Assembly: GCA_028281765.1 (NCBI GenBank)
Contig: JANQJF010000046.1
Coordinates: 1 to 45,877 of the forward strand
DNA: 45,877 nt
DNA from: Planctomycetota bacterium
GTDB lineage: Bacteria > Planctomycetota > UBA1135 > UBA2386
Direction of reading: 5' to 3'
Position 1 is the first letter of the stretch. Every line of letters begins with the position of its first letter. This document shows positions 33,873 to 43,834 of the stretch, piece after piece. Under the pieces are notes generated by a model. That model was not told the origin of the DNA, made no database searches, and was given only the letters and a program-made list of their open reading frames with translations. The position numbers and the translations under genes were made by a program.

Positions 33873-34018
33873 GCGACGCACTCGCAACGACGCTCGGCAT
33901 CGCGGCGCCGCTCGACAGACCATCTGATCGCGCGGAATCGAGAAAACCTCGCAACACTTTCCCAGCGGCCGGGGTGATGCAGGCAGTCGCACGAAACCCA
34001 CCAGACCCGAGAGACCGG

Positions 34019-35704
34019 ATGTATCGACACGCACGACGAGCCCTCGCAACGACGCTGTTGTTCGCGACCGTTCTGCCGGCCCAAGAGCCCCAGCAATCGG
34101 ACGCCCGGCAAGCTGACGCCCAGCACGCCAGCGAACTGCGCGCCGCGTCTTCCGCAGCATGGCGGGCCAAGGACTTCCGCACCGCGAGCGACAAGCTCAA
34201 GCAAGCCGACGCGATCTACGCCCAGCTCGGCGATTCTCACATCGGTGACCGCGCGGTTTGCTGCCGCGCGATCGTCCACAACGAGGTCGCAGTCGGCGAA
34301 ATCGAGACAGCGTTCGAATGGTTCGAACGGCTGCTGCAGCTCGCCGCGAAGCACGACTCGGCTGCTCGGCAACTCGACGACGCGTACGGCGGCATCGCGG
34401 GCGCTGCCAACAATGCCCAAGGCCTCGAGTCCCAACACCGCATCCTCGAACGCGTGCGAAGAATGGTGCAGGCGCAGCGCCAGCCCAAACTCGCCTCGCA
34501 GTGCCTGCACGACATGGCCGGCCACAGCGCCGCGGCCGGAGACCTCCCCGGCATGCAGACGCTCTACCAGCGCGCAATCCGCGAGCGCCAACAGATCGGC
34601 GACACGGTCGGACTCGGCTGGAGTCTCAACAACGCGGCCTATGAGAACATTCGCGCCGGCCGCATCCACGAAGCGATGAAGCCACTGGCGAAACTGTTCG
34701 ACGCGCAGTGCGGCGGCGATATGACAACGCAACAGCGAGCCGTCGCGATCAACTTGGCGAGCATGCACGTCGCGACCGCCGACGACCGACCGCGTCGCAA
34801 GGTCGTCGACTGGTGGTGGAAGCGGGCGAAGACCGCTGCCCGAAGCGACACACCCTTCGTGTTCCCACCGGATCGCGCACTACGGCACGCACTCGAACTC
34901 GATCTGCTCGTACAACCGAAGAAGGCGCGTGCGACCGTGCAACGCGGAGCGAAGATCGTGCGGGACGCAAACTGGCCCGATGACGTCAAGCGCGACGCGT
35001 ACCTACGCCTCGCTGAAGTCGCACTCGAGGCCAACGATACCGAACTCGCCGGCGACCTCTGCGACCGTGTCGAGGTCCCCGACGGTCCGTGCCGGCGCCA
35101 CCTCGCCGCGCGTCGCGCCACGTTGGACGCAATCGTCGAAGCCAAGCGCGGCGATGCCGAAGCGTTCGACGAAAAAGCTCGCGCGGCGGTCGACGCGATG
35201 CGAGAGGTCGGCCATCGCTCGGCGTTGCAAGCCACGTTCGACGCACTGCTCGCAACGCGGGTCAGGGGCTCGAAGGAGTTCGAGCAGCTGCAACGCGAGG
35301 CGGAAACCCTGCGCCGCACGGGCCGGCCCGGCGGCTTCGGCGGCTCCGCGATGTCCCAGAACGTCGGCACCCTGCCGGCGGACAGCAACGACCACACAGT
35401 GGTGTTCGAGCTGAGCTGGGACGAAGACGCCGAGAAGATCGTCGTCACCGACCGGATCGGCGGCAGCTCGAAACAACTCGAAGTCGCCTGGCAGCCTCGC
35501 AACGTCACCTTCAACGGGCTCGGCCTCGGCCTGCTCGGCGGCTATGTGCGCGTCGACTCGATGCGCTACGGAGGCGCGAGCGGAGCGAGCGGACTACCCG
35601 GCATGGCGACGCTCGACGAGTTCGGCAACTACGTGCCGATCTCGACCGCCGGCGTGTGGCAGGTCACCCGCAACGGTGCCTTGAAGTTCGAGCCGCGCCG
35701 ATGA
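34019..35704 (+). CDS. Exported TPR-repeat protein
   Basis: Protein of 561 aa from ATG 34019. A signal peptide (cleavage near residue 21, LPA-Q) precedes a helical solenoid of TPR-like repeats (about 30-430) rich in Ala, Arg and Asp. The C-terminal part (about 450-561) is beta-rich with a Gly-rich stretch. The open frame extends upstream to 33305 but only through decayed DNA. Its stop overlaps the start of the membrane sigma factor in ATGA, so the two are co-translated; it may be the extracytoplasmic partner or sensor of that sigma factor, which is inference. Confidence 0.85.
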   Translation: MYRHARRALATTLLFATVLPAQEPQQSDARQADAQHASELRAASSAAWRAKDFRTASDKLKQADAIYAQLGDSHIGDRAVCCRAIVHNEVAVGEIETAFEWFERLLQLAAKHDSAARQLDDAYGGIAGAANNAQGLESQHRILERVRRMVQAQRQPKLASQCLHDMAGHSAAAGDLPGMQTLYQRAIRERQQIGDTVGLGWSLNNAAYENIRAGRIHEAMKPLAKLFDAQCGGDMTTQQRAVAINLASMHVATADDRPRRKVVDWWWKRAKTAARSDTPFVFPPDRALRHALELDLLVQPKKARATVQRGAKIVRDANWPDDVKRDAYLRLAEVALEANDTELAGDLCDRVEVPDGPCRRHLAARRATLDAIVEAKRGDAEAFDEKARAAVDAMREVGHRSALQATFDALLATRVRGSKEFEQLQREAETLRRTGRPGGFGGSAMSQNVGTLPADSNDHTVVFELSWDEDAEKIVVTDRIGGSSKQLEVAWQPRNVTFNGLGLGLLGGYVRVDSMRYGGASGASGLPGMATLDEFGNYVPISTAGVWQVTRNGALKFEPRR

Positions 35705-37353
35705 GTCGGGCCGCGTCCCTCGCCGAGTTGTTCGAGCACTCTGCCTGGGTGCTGCAGCTGGCTCGCAGCCTCGTCGGCGAAGCGGCGGCCGGCGACGTCG
35801 CGCAGGAGACGATGCTCGCCGCACTGCGCAAGCCTCCCGAGGCGACGCAGCCGGTGCGTCCATGGCTGCACCGGGTCGTACAAAACTTCGCGTCGAAGTG
35901 GCGTCGTGCCGAGACACGCCGCCGTGCTCACGAACGCCACGCAGCGGCGCGTGACGACTCGGTGCCGTCCGCAGCGGAGATCGCCGAGTCGAGCGAGACG
36001 TTCCGCGTGCTGCTCGACGAAGTCGCAGGGCTCGACCGCGCCCTACGCGAGGTCGTCACGCTGCGCTACATGCGCAGCCTCGACTCGACGCGGATCGGTG
36101 AGCAACTCGGGATCCCGCCCGGCACCGTACGCGCGCGTTTGAAGCGCGGTCTCGAGGCACTGCGGGTTCGACTCGACGCTCGGCATGGCGGCAATCGCAC
36201 CCGCTGGCAGGCCGGATTCACGGCCATCCTCGGCTACGGCGTTCCTGCTGCCCCAGTCGCGTCCTTGGCGACTCCCGCTTGGTGCGCGGCTGCCGTGGTC
36301 GCAGTGTCGGGCATCGGCGCCTGGAGCTGGCTCGGGAGTCTCGAGACTGGCGAGTCTGCGACTTCCTCCACTCCGGTCGCGATTCCGATCGAAGTCGCGG
36401 TCGCAACGTCCGTCATGGAGTCCCCGCAAGAAGACAAGCCGAGCAGTCCGCGAACCGATGTCGCCCCGCACGGACCCGCGAAGTTCCACCTACCCAACTT
36501 GGACCCGTCCCACGCCGGCGTCCACGTGCGGGTTCTCGACGCGAACAACCGACCGGTCCCCCATGGCCTGCTCGAGTGGACCAAGACCCGCAACGCATTC
36601 GGCCAAACCAACCGAGACGGCTACGCGGTCATGGCTTTCCAACCGCCGGCGAACGGGACGCAACTCGAGTTTCACATCTCGGCGACCGGACGCGCGACGC
36701 GCGTCGTCCGCGGCTTTGCGCGGGATGCCCAATGGCTGGACCTCGGCGACATCACGCTGCCGACGGCACGTAACCTACGCGGAGAAGTCGTCGACGCGAA
36801 CGGCAACGGGTGTGCGAACGTGCGTGTCTTGGTAACCGCCGCGCTCGACTCACCCGAAGCTCATGCCGAGGCCGGACCAACACCCTGGACGGACTTTGCG
36901 ATCGAAGAGGTGCGCACGCGCAGCGACGGGTCGTTCCGGATCGAGCAAGCACCCGACATCCCGATTCGCGTCTGGGCCTTCGATCGAGAATCGGAGTTCG
37001 CATTCAGCGACGTCATCGAGCCGAGCGAGGGCGGGACCGTGGACGGGATTCGACTCGAGCACGCTCCCCTAGACCCGCGTCACCGGGTTGCGGGGCGCGT
37101 ACTGTCGCCGACCGGGGAGCCTGTGCCCGAGGCGTGGGTGCGCTACGCGGTCACGGATGGATCCGCGTTCTTGAAGAGTCGCCGCCGGCTGCCGTCCGTC
37201 GAGACCGGAGCCGATGGGACCTTCGAGTTCCCGGCACGGCTCGGAGTGACCTACCAATTGCTAGTGGTCGACGATGGCACTCGTTGGTCGGACGTCACGA
37301 TCGACGGTGTTCGGCTCGGATCCGTGGTCAGCGTGCAATTCCTCGCACGCTGA
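35701..37353 (+). CDS. Membrane-anchored ECF sigma factor with carboxypeptidase-regulatory-like ectodomains
   Basis: Protein of 550 aa. Sigma region 2 covers about 10-75 (GDVAQETMLAALRKP, RPWLHRVVQNFASKWRR) and region 4 about 105-160 (LREVVTLRYMRSLDSTRIGE, then LGIPPGTVRARLKRGLEALR), a canonical helix-turn-helix. A membrane helix lies at about 188-210. Outside are three carboxypeptidase-D regulatory-like beta domains beginning near 275 (VHVRVLDANNRPVPHG), 360 (LRGEVVDANGNG) and 460 (VAGRVLSPTGEPVPEA). ECF sigma factors with C-terminal membrane and binding domains are known from planctomycetes and remove the need for a separate anti-sigma. It is coupled to the upstream TPR gene. Confidence 0.92.
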   Translation: MSRAASLAELFEHSAWVLQLARSLVGEAAAGDVAQETMLAALRKPPEATQPVRPWLHRVVQNFASKWRRAETRRRAHERHAAARDDSVPSAAEIAESSETFRVLLDEVAGLDRALREVVTLRYMRSLDSTRIGEQLGIPPGTVRARLKRGLEALRVRLDARHGGNRTRWQAGFTAILGYGVPAAPVASLATPAWCAAAVVAVSGIGAWSWLGSLETGESATSSTPVAIPIEVAVATSVMESPQEDKPSSPRTDVAPHGPAKFHLPNLDPSHAGVHVRVLDANNRPVPHGLLEWTKTRNAFGQTNRDGYAVMAFQPPANGTQLEFHISATGRATRVVRGFARDAQWLDLGDITLPTARNLRGEVVDANGNGCANVRVLVTAALDSPEAHAEAGPTPWTDFAIEEVRTRSDGSFRIEQAPDIPIRVWAFDRESEFAFSDVIEPSEGGTVDGIRLEHAPLDPRHRVAGRVLSPTGEPVPEAWVRYAVTDGSAFLKSRRRLPSVETGADGTFEFPARLGVTYQLLVVDDGTRWSDVTIDGVRLGSVVSVQFLAR

Positions 37354-37407
37354 CGGCAAACCGGACTCACGACCGACATCGCCGCAGGCGGCATTCTCGA
37401 CCCCGAA

Positions 37408-39540
37408 TCAGTAGTAGGCCGCCGCCGTGTCGGTACGGAATCCCCAATCACGAACACTGTGATCGGTCGTGAGCTGGATCGTGATCGTATCGCCCGGAAT
37501 CACCACCCAGCCGTCGGTCCGACCGAACGCGCTGCCCGAACCGTTCGCGATCACGTAGCCCGACTCCGTGTAGCGCAGGGTGCCACTCGAGTCGTAGACC
37601 CGCAGGAAGTCGTAGTTGGTCTCCGTGTCGAGGCGCACGAAGTGGATCGCGACGCTCTGCGCACCCGGCACCGAGTACGTCTCGGTGTAGACCCTGTTGT
37701 TCCTGTAGCGATGCGGCGTGTCCTTCACCCAGTCGACGTAGTTCCACTGCGCGTTGCCACCGCCGCCACCACCACCACTATCGACGGTCCACGACGCGGT
37801 GATCGTGCCGGCGGGGTTGCCGCTGTAGCCATGGACGAGCACGTTCCACGTATCCTCTGCAGGACTGCTTAAGCTGACACTCTCGCTCGAGCCGCCGATG
37901 TACTGCGACTTGAACTCCGCGTCGTCGTGCGCACCCTGATCCGCCGGCCAGTTGATCGCGGCCCGCTTGACGTAGAGATCGGCATCGCCCGACCCCGTGA
38001 TCGTGACGGTCAGGTCGGTCGCGTTGGCGGGCACGTCGATCGTGTAGGCGATCGTCCCCCCGGTGGCGACCGAGTAGTTCTGCGTCACGCCGTTGTCGAG
38101 GCTCGTAGCGCCACCTCCACCGCCGCCGCCACCACCGACGGACGCGATCGCTGCCGTGAGATCGATGCGGCGTTTCGACGTGTCACCGATGACCGTTGCG
38201 CCCGTGGTCTGCCACAACGACGTCATCGCGTTCATGTCCCCGGCGAGCTGTGGAGCGGCATGCAACAACTGCGCCGTCAGGCCCGCCGCAGCGGGGCACG
38301 CCGAGGAAGTGCCACCGAGCGCGAAGGTTCCACCACCACAGCGTGCACAGATCACTTCCTCAGAGGGTGCGTAGACGTCGAGGAACGACGCCGTGTCCGA
38401 GTAACAGCAGCGCTCGTCCACCTGACGGTTCGAGTCACTGCAAAACGCGGGCGGGAACGGCGAATACGCGGCGTTGTTCGCGTCCCAGACCGAGCCGACC
38501 GAGATGCAGTTCGTCGACGCCGCCGGCGAACCCATCGAGTTCGTCCAACCGTCGTTACCCGAAGCCGCGTAACAGACGATGCCGTTCGCGAGAGCCGTGC
38601 CGCAGGCGGAGTGCATCGTGCCGGAGGTCTGCGCGCTGTAGTAGCGGCCACCGCCCAGCGACATGCTGATCACGCGGATCGGCGCACCGCCGCCCGTGCC
38701 GTTCTGGTTGGTCACGCACCAGTTGATCGAGTTCGCGATCACGCTGTCGAAAGCGTTCGGGAACACCGTCAAGCAGTACAGGCTGCACCCGGGGGCGTAG
38801 CGCCGCACGATCGACGCGGTGCCGGTGCCGTGATAGCAGTCGTTGAAGTTGTTCGAGTAGATCGACGTACCGGGGTCCGAGAAGTTCTGACCGCCGGACA
38901 CCACACCGTTCGGCAGATTCGTGGATCCGCCGAGCTCGGGATGCAGCAAGTCGAAGTGCGAATCGATGACGGCGACGCCGACTCCAGCACCCGTGTGCCC
39001 GGAGTTGGCCGCCTGCAGCGACCCCGTCAGGGCCCGCCCCTCGATCGTGTTGAGGTGATTCAAGGTATCGCGCCACACGTACTTCACGTCCTGCCGCCGC
39101 GCGAGTTCGATCAACGCCGTCCGACTCGACAGCAGCGCGACGACGCCGTACTGCAGCGACAGTCGGTCGATGAAGACGACGTCGCGCTGCAACTGCTGCG
39201 GCAACGTGGCGCGCACGGCGCGCTCGAACGCGAGCTGTCGCTGCAACACGGAGTTCGTCACGACCGCGACACGATTGCGCGCGCGGCTGTTCTGGAACGT
39301 CGCGTCGCCCGGCTGGATCGTCACGTCGATGACGACTCGCAGATCGTTGCGTGCCCGCTGTGGCCCCTCGACGACGCCTCGCGTCGCCAACTGGTCTGCG
39401 TCACGCATCAGCAGCGGGTCGATCTTCTCGAGAACGATCGAGGGAACCGGAGACAGCGCCTCTTGGGCGACTGCGTCGGTACAGAACGGGGCCAGTAGCC
39501 CGATGCCTGCGAGCATCAGGCTCTTCCGAATGGAGAGCAT
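37408..39540 (-). CDS. Secreted subtilisin-like serine protease (S8) with pre-peptidase C-terminal domain
   Basis: Protein of 710 aa. Signal peptide ends near residue 25 (AVA-Q); residues 30-165 are a propeptide. The catalytic triad is visible: Asp193 (VAVIDSHFD), His237 (HGTGTAS) and Ser412 (GGTSSACP), with Asn329 of ASGND as oxyanion residue. Many cysteines suggest disulfides. Two poly-Gly linkers separate a pre-peptidase C-terminal domain (about 480-590, DLTVTITGSGDADLYVK) and a CUB-like C-terminal domain (about 605-710). It converges with the sigma factor gene after 54 bp. Likely an extracellular or surface protease. Confidence 0.95.
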   Translation of the reverse strand: MLSIRKSLMLAGIGLLAPFCTDAVAQEALSPVPSIVLEKIDPLLMRDADQLATRGVVEGPQRARNDLRVVIDVTIQPGDATFQNSRARNRVAVVTNSVLQRQLAFERAVRATLPQQLQRDVVFIDRLSLQYGVVALLSSRTALIELARRQDVKYVWRDTLNHLNTIEGRALTGSLQAANSGHTGAGVGVAVIDSHFDLLHPELGGSTNLPNGVVSGGQNFSDPGTSIYSNNFNDCYHGTGTASIVRRYAPGCSLYCLTVFPNAFDSVIANSINWCVTNQNGTGGGAPIRVISMSLGGGRYYSAQTSGTMHSACGTALANGIVCYAASGNDGWTNSMGSPAASTNCISVGSVWDANNAAYSPFPPAFCSDSNRQVDERCCYSDTASFLDVYAPSEEVICARCGGGTFALGGTSSACPAAAGLTAQLLHAAPQLAGDMNAMTSLWQTTGATVIGDTSKRRIDLTAAIASVGGGGGGGGGATSLDNGVTQNYSVATGGTIAYTIDVPANATDLTVTITGSGDADLYVKRAAINWPADQGAHDDAEFKSQYIGGSSESVSLSSPAEDTWNVLVHGYSGNPAGTITASWTVDSGGGGGGGNAQWNYVDWVKDTPHRYRNNRVYTETYSVPGAQSVAIHFVRLDTETNYDFLRVYDSSGTLRYTESGYVIANGSGSAFGRTDGWVVIPGDTITIQLTTDHSVRDWGFRTDTAAAYY

Positions 39541-39893
39541 GTGAGTCCTCTAGGTGTTGAGTGTTGAGCTGAGCGAGTGTCGAGTCCGCGAAATCCCCGC
39601 ACGGCCGTCCGGCGCAATCGAACGATCGCCCTGCGGGAATCGCGGCCACCCCTCATCTGTAAGAACCCGCACGTCGAAGTGCAACGCGTTTCTTGACGCG
39701 GTTTGTGCCGGCTCTGTCCGCACCGAGCGAAGTGAAGCGTCGCGGCCGACTTGAACGCACCACGACTCAGGTCGCACAGCACCACGCGCCCGACAGCTCC
39801 ATCACACGCCTCGCCAACGGGGTCGGTGCTCCGCCTCGGTGAGATCTCGGAGTTGCAGTAACCCCCCGATCAGGCGGGACTACACTGCGCACC
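39541..39893. other. Divergent intergenic region
   Basis: This 353-bp gap separates the divergent protease and lipoprotein genes and must hold both promoters. I see a short direct repeat of GTTGAG near 39557-39570 and a small hairpin (GCAC/GTGC near 39668-39681), but no gene and no clear copy of the region 1 promoter. Confidence 0.5.
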
Positions 39894-40964
39894 ATGACCC
39901 CACGCCACTCGCTCCTCGCCCTGCCCCTGCTGTGGATCAGCGCATGCTCGAGCGGCTCCTCCAGTGGCACGGTCAATCCGAACCCCCAGCCGCAGCCAAA
40001 CCCCACGACGTTCCGCCAGCAGCTCGCCCTGGCCGACTTCACGAACCTCGTGACGTCGACGCAGCAGTCACCGGGGCCGGGATCGATGGGGATCGAGGGC
40101 GAATTCCTCGTGCTGCGAGCGACCGCCACGCCCAGCCCCGTCGACTTCGGCGCGACGAAAAGCACGGCACGCTACACCCCGTCGCTCGACCTGGTCCCGG
40201 GCACCTACCGGATCGAACTGAGGTACGCGTTCTCGACACAATCCAACACGGCTCTGACGGCAGAGATCGCGATCAACAACCGCACCTCGAAACGGCTGAC
40301 CGCGAACTCCACCGGAATCGGCGATGCCGTATCGGCGGACGTGGCGCTCGACACCTTCGAATTCACGTTCGGGATCGGGGACCGCTTCCAGCTCGATCTC
40401 ACTGCCGTCGGCGGCAACAACGCGGGGCTCGCGCAGCAGTCGACGCTGTTCGTGCAGGACGTCGTCGTCGAACTCGTCGAGGCGAGCGAACAGCCCGAGC
40501 GCACGCGCCTGTTCCTCGACGAATTCGACGCGTCGCTCCAGTCGACGCAAATGAACCCCGGCTTCGGCTCGATCAGCATCACGGCCGGAATCCTCGCGAT
40601 CCGCGCCCAGGCTACGGCCGACCAGAACGACCCCGGCGCCACCCGCACCAACGCGGACTTCACTCCGATGCTCGAGCTGCCGGCAGGTTCCTACCGGTTG
40701 TCCATGTTCTACGCGTTCTCGATTCAGGCCAACGCAGAGCAGTCGGCGGCGATCGTCATCAACGGTGACGAACAGCCGCTCCCGGCCAATTCGGACCGCC
40801 TCGGCGACGACGTCGTGAACGACCTCGCCCCATTCACGATCGACTTCGAGATCACCGACGGCGACCCGTTCCTGTTCCAGCTGTCGGTAGTCGGCGGGAA
40901 CGATCAGGGCCTCGCGATCCAAGCGGGCCTGTTCGCTGCCGAGATCTTCCTCGAGCAGCTGTGA
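39894..40964 (+). CDS. Lipoprotein with two internal repeats
   Basis: Protein of 356 aa with lipobox ISAC (Cys18) and a Ser/Asn/Pro linker. Residues about 42-195 and 205-356 are repeats of one beta-rich domain; matching segments include LVPGTYRIELRYAFSTQSNT with LPAGSYRLSMFYAFSIQANA, and AVGGNNAGLAQQSTLF with VVGGNDQGLAIQAGLF. The pattern suggests a jelly-roll or carbohydrate-binding-like fold. No catalytic motif is visible. Function is unknown. Confidence 0.87.
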   Translation: MTPRHSLLALPLLWISACSSGSSSGTVNPNPQPQPNPTTFRQQLALADFTNLVTSTQQSPGPGSMGIEGEFLVLRATATPSPVDFGATKSTARYTPSLDLVPGTYRIELRYAFSTQSNTALTAEIAINNRTSKRLTANSTGIGDAVSADVALDTFEFTFGIGDRFQLDLTAVGGNNAGLAQQSTLFVQDVVVELVEASEQPERTRLFLDEFDASLQSTQMNPGFGSISITAGILAIRAQATADQNDPGATRTNADFTPMLELPAGSYRLSMFYAFSIQANAEQSAAIVINGDEQPLPANSDRLGDDVVNDLAPFTIDFEITDGDPFLFQLSVVGGNDQGLAIQAGLFAAEIFLEQL

Positions 40965-41006
40965 GCCGGGGGCGGGCGAGCTCCGGGCTCTGAACCGCGC
41001 GGTCCG

Positions 41007-41479
41007 CTACGGCGTGACAACGTCGACACGCAGCCTTCGGACGTCGCCAGCACCCCACCGCTGTCCAGGTGCACGGACTGCGCATACAGCGTGATCCCCG
41101 CGAGGTTCGCTGTCAGCGGCAGCGGTAGTGAGGCAGCTGGTGCGGGCGTAATCGGCACGGAAGCGAGGAAGCCTGGCCTCACGTCGACCAACAGCGTCAA
41201 CCCGAGCGCCGTCAAGTTGCCCGCACCCAGACTCAGCCAGACCGCAGACGCGTTGGGAGTTCCCGGTGCAACTTCGACCGTCACACCGAACGTCGTGCTT
41301 CCGATCGCCGGGATCCCACCCGGGTTCGGATCGATTTGCCAGGCAAAGCTGTTCGGCCTGGGCGAGGGTCCAGACAGTATCAGGAATTGCGAACGCGCGG
41401 ACCCCGGGCAGGTCGGCGCGACCGCCTCGTTCCGAGTGTCGGTGATCTGCACGGTCCCCCGGCACCATGGACCCGTGTA
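41007..41479 (-). pseudogene. C-terminal fragment of a secreted planctomycete protein, frameshifted
   Basis: The minus strand reads VDRYTGPWCRGTVQITDTR, TCPGS, and then a beta-rich stretch with ALGLTLLVDVRPGFLASVPI and SLPLPLTANLAGITLYAQSV, typical of the C-terminal domain that ends many secreted planctomycete proteins. Near 41040 the frame must shift by one base to finish as LRVDVVTP and a stop at 41007. No start codon or signal peptide is present; upstream it runs into the control region of the methyltransferase gene. The 650-bp gap 40965-41614 holds nothing else I can support. Confidence 0.6.
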
Positions 41480-41614
41480 GCGGTCAACTGGACACGGGAT
41501 AGGACTCGACTTGCCAAGCCTCTTCGGACAGCGAGACGGCTATTCGAGCGACTGTGCCAACGGTCGCATGGCTCGCCGCTCGACGATCTCACGAGGAGCC
41601 GATACGGTTCGCAC

Positions 41615-43834
41615 ATGTCTGACAGCGGCGCGAACCTCAGCAAGAGCAAGCAGCTCGTTGCGACCGTCGAGGCTCGTCAGGACGACATCCGCCGGGAACT
41701 CCTCGACACCTACTTCGCGGAGCACTCGAGGGAGTTCTTGGACAGCGAGGCGGGCGGAGAAGCGTTGTTCGAACACGCGTTTCGCCGCACTCGGTTTTGC
41801 GCCCACACGATCGTGCCTTGGATCGAGATGTTCTGCGACTTGGAGAACAGCACGGTGGTCGAGATTGGTGGTGGCACCGGCTCGAGCACTGTGGTCGTCG
41901 CAGCCGAAGCCAAGAAAGTCGTGACCTACGACATCGCCGAGGTGTCGGTCGAGGCGGCGCGCCGTCGCGCGAAGATCCTCGGCCTCGACAACATCGAGTT
42001 CCACTGCATCGAGCCGGCGCGGATCACCGATCAGATCCGCGCGGACAACGAGGGTACCGCGGACGTGGTGCTGCTGTTCGCGACCCTCGAGCATCAGAAG
42101 CTCGACGAGCGCATCGCGAGTCTGCGCGCGGCGTGGGATTGCCTGGCCGATGGCGGCATCCTGGTCGTCGGCGATACCCCCAATCGACTCGCCTACGAGC
42201 AGCAGCACACCGCGCGGATGCCGTTCTACGACATGCTGCCGGATGGCGTCGGCGTCCACTTCGCCGACCAGTCGCCGAACCGCGCGTTCGCCAACGCGGT
42301 CAAGCGGCAGATGGAAGTCTCGTTCGAGAGCACGCAAGAGCTGATCGATCGTTGGGGCCGCGGTGTCAGCTTCCACGAATTCGAGATGGCGCTCGGTGAC
42401 CTGCGTCCGATCACAGTCGGCCACGGTTTCGAGGAGAAGCTGCTTCGCGCCGGCGGCCTGCAGCTCGAGGACAAGATTCTGATCAAGTACTTCCGCGAGG
42501 CGAAGCTCGACGTCCCGCTGGGGTTCGCGCGACAGACTCTCTACGTGATCCTGCAGAAGTCCGATCGCACCACCGCGCCGGAACCACGTTGGTGGAAGAA
42601 GTTCGATCCCGACAACGTCTTTGGGTTTACCGACTGGAATCCGCAGGCCGTGCGCTGGCGACGGAAACGGTCCTGGAAGAAGATCATCACGTTCAGCGGT
42701 GCGCTTGGCGTCGCTCTCGCGGTGTTTACGCTGCTGGCGTTCGAAACCACGATGCGGATCGCCACTGGCCACCTGCTCGGCGTCGCGTCGCAACTGCGCG
42801 GGCTGTACACGCTGGAGGACGGCAAAGTCGTCGCAACGCCCGGCTGGGTCGGTGAGCATACCGTCGACGGCGAGACCGTCGCCGTGCGCATGAACGGCCT
42901 CGGCATGCGCGGTGCCGAGATCGCGACCGCGCGAACGGACGGCGAGCTACGCGTGCTCGCGTTGGGCGACGCGTTCGCGTGGGGCTACGGCGTCGGCGAC
43001 ACCGAGTCCTACCCTGCTCGGCTCGAGCAGCACCTGCGCACCGCAGCGCACGACCGTGCCGTCGTCGTCGGCAACGCCGCGCTGCCGTCCCACGGCACCA
43101 AGTCGCAGGTCGCGGTGTTGGAGCGCGTGCACGCCGAGTTCAGTCCCGACGCGGTGGTCGCCGCGGTCTCGGTCACCGACGACTTCCTCGACGACGCGCG
43201 CGTATTCGAGACCGTGGTCGACGGATATCGCTTCGAAGACGACCTGGGCCGAGTCGCCGAATCGTCGTGGCGCTGCTGGCTCGCCGCCCACTGCTTCACG
43301 GCGCAATGGATCGAGCATCGTTTGGTCGAGTGGTCACCTGGCATCGCGATCACCGCAGCGGTGCCGTCGACGTCTGAGCGGCTCGAAGCGCTAGCGAAAC
43401 TGCCGCCGCCGAATCTCCGGACCGCGGGTTTGTGTTTCGACGTCGAACAGCAGCCGGCCGCGGTGACCGGGATCCTCGAGACATTCCAAGCATCGTTCCG
43501 GCGCATGCGCGAGGTCGTCGGCGATTCGGTGCCGATCCTCTGTGTGGTGATCCCGGCGTCGATCACGGTCGACGCGTCCGACTACGCCACAACCGCCCTA
43601 CGCCACCAGCTCGACCCGACGCAGCTCGAGCGCGGCCTCGGCACTCGCCGCATCGCGGCCGCGCTCGAAGCGGTCGGCGTATCGTGCATCGACCTTTCGC
43701 CGCGGCTGATGTCGGACCGCGAGCCGAGCGCGAACTGGCAGCCGACCGGCAAGCACTTCTCCGCCCGCGGCCACGATCTCGTCGCCGGCTGGATCGCCGA
43801 ACGGCTCGCCCCCCTACTCGGCCTCGACAAGTAG
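41615..43834 (+). CDS. SAM-dependent methyltransferase fused through a membrane helix to an SGNH-like domain
   Basis: Protein of 739 aa. Residues about 65-240 are a class I methyltransferase (motif I VEIGGGTGS at 82-90, acidic YDIAE near 105-109, VVLLFATLEH near 155). A membrane helix is at about 356-378. The C-terminal part (about 440-735) follows the SGNH/GDSL hydrolase plan, but block I reads LGDAFAWGYGV with Ala in place of the nucleophilic Ser, and block V reads GKHFSARGH without the usual Asp two residues before His. So the outer domain may be a binding domain or a dead enzyme. ATG 41615 begins the conserved part; GAGGAG is rather far (about 18 bases). Polysaccharide modification at the envelope is a guess. 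Confidence 0.85.
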   Translation: MSDSGANLSKSKQLVATVEARQDDIRRELLDTYFAEHSREFLDSEAGGEALFEHAFRRTRFCAHTIVPWIEMFCDLENSTVVEIGGGTGSSTVVVAAEAKKVVTYDIAEVSVEAARRRAKILGLDNIEFHCIEPARITDQIRADNEGTADVVLLFATLEHQKLDERIASLRAAWDCLADGGILVVGDTPNRLAYEQQHTARMPFYDMLPDGVGVHFADQSPNRAFANAVKRQMEVSFESTQELIDRWGRGVSFHEFEMALGDLRPITVGHGFEEKLLRAGGLQLEDKILIKYFREAKLDVPLGFARQTLYVILQKSDRTTAPEPRWWKKFDPDNVFGFTDWNPQAVRWRRKRSWKKIITFSGALGVALAVFTLLAFETTMRIATGHLLGVASQLRGLYTLEDGKVVATPGWVGEHTVDGETVAVRMNGLGMRGAEIATARTDGELRVLALGDAFAWGYGVGDTESYPARLEQHLRTAAHDRAVVVGNAALPSHGTKSQVAVLERVHAEFSPDAVVAAVSVTDDFLDDARVFETVVDGYRFEDDLGRVAESSWRCWLAAHCFTAQWIEHRLVEWSPGIAITAAVPSTSERLEALAKLPPPNLRTAGLCFDVEQQPAAVTGILETFQASFRRMREVVGDSVPILCVVIPASITVDASDYATTALRHQLDPTQLERGLGTRRIAAALEAVGVSCIDLSPRLMSDREPSANWQPTGKHFSARGHDLVAGWIAERLAPLLGLDK

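Noticed and set aside
37354..37407. Hairpin between convergent genes as terminator
   Set aside because: The GCCG/CGGC stem is only four pairs and no T-tract follows.
39858..39883. GTAAC-N17-CTAC upstream of the lipoprotein at 39894
   Set aside because: The -35 and spacing match the region 1 motif but the -10 does not contain CGTA, and it lies only about 10 bases from the start codon.
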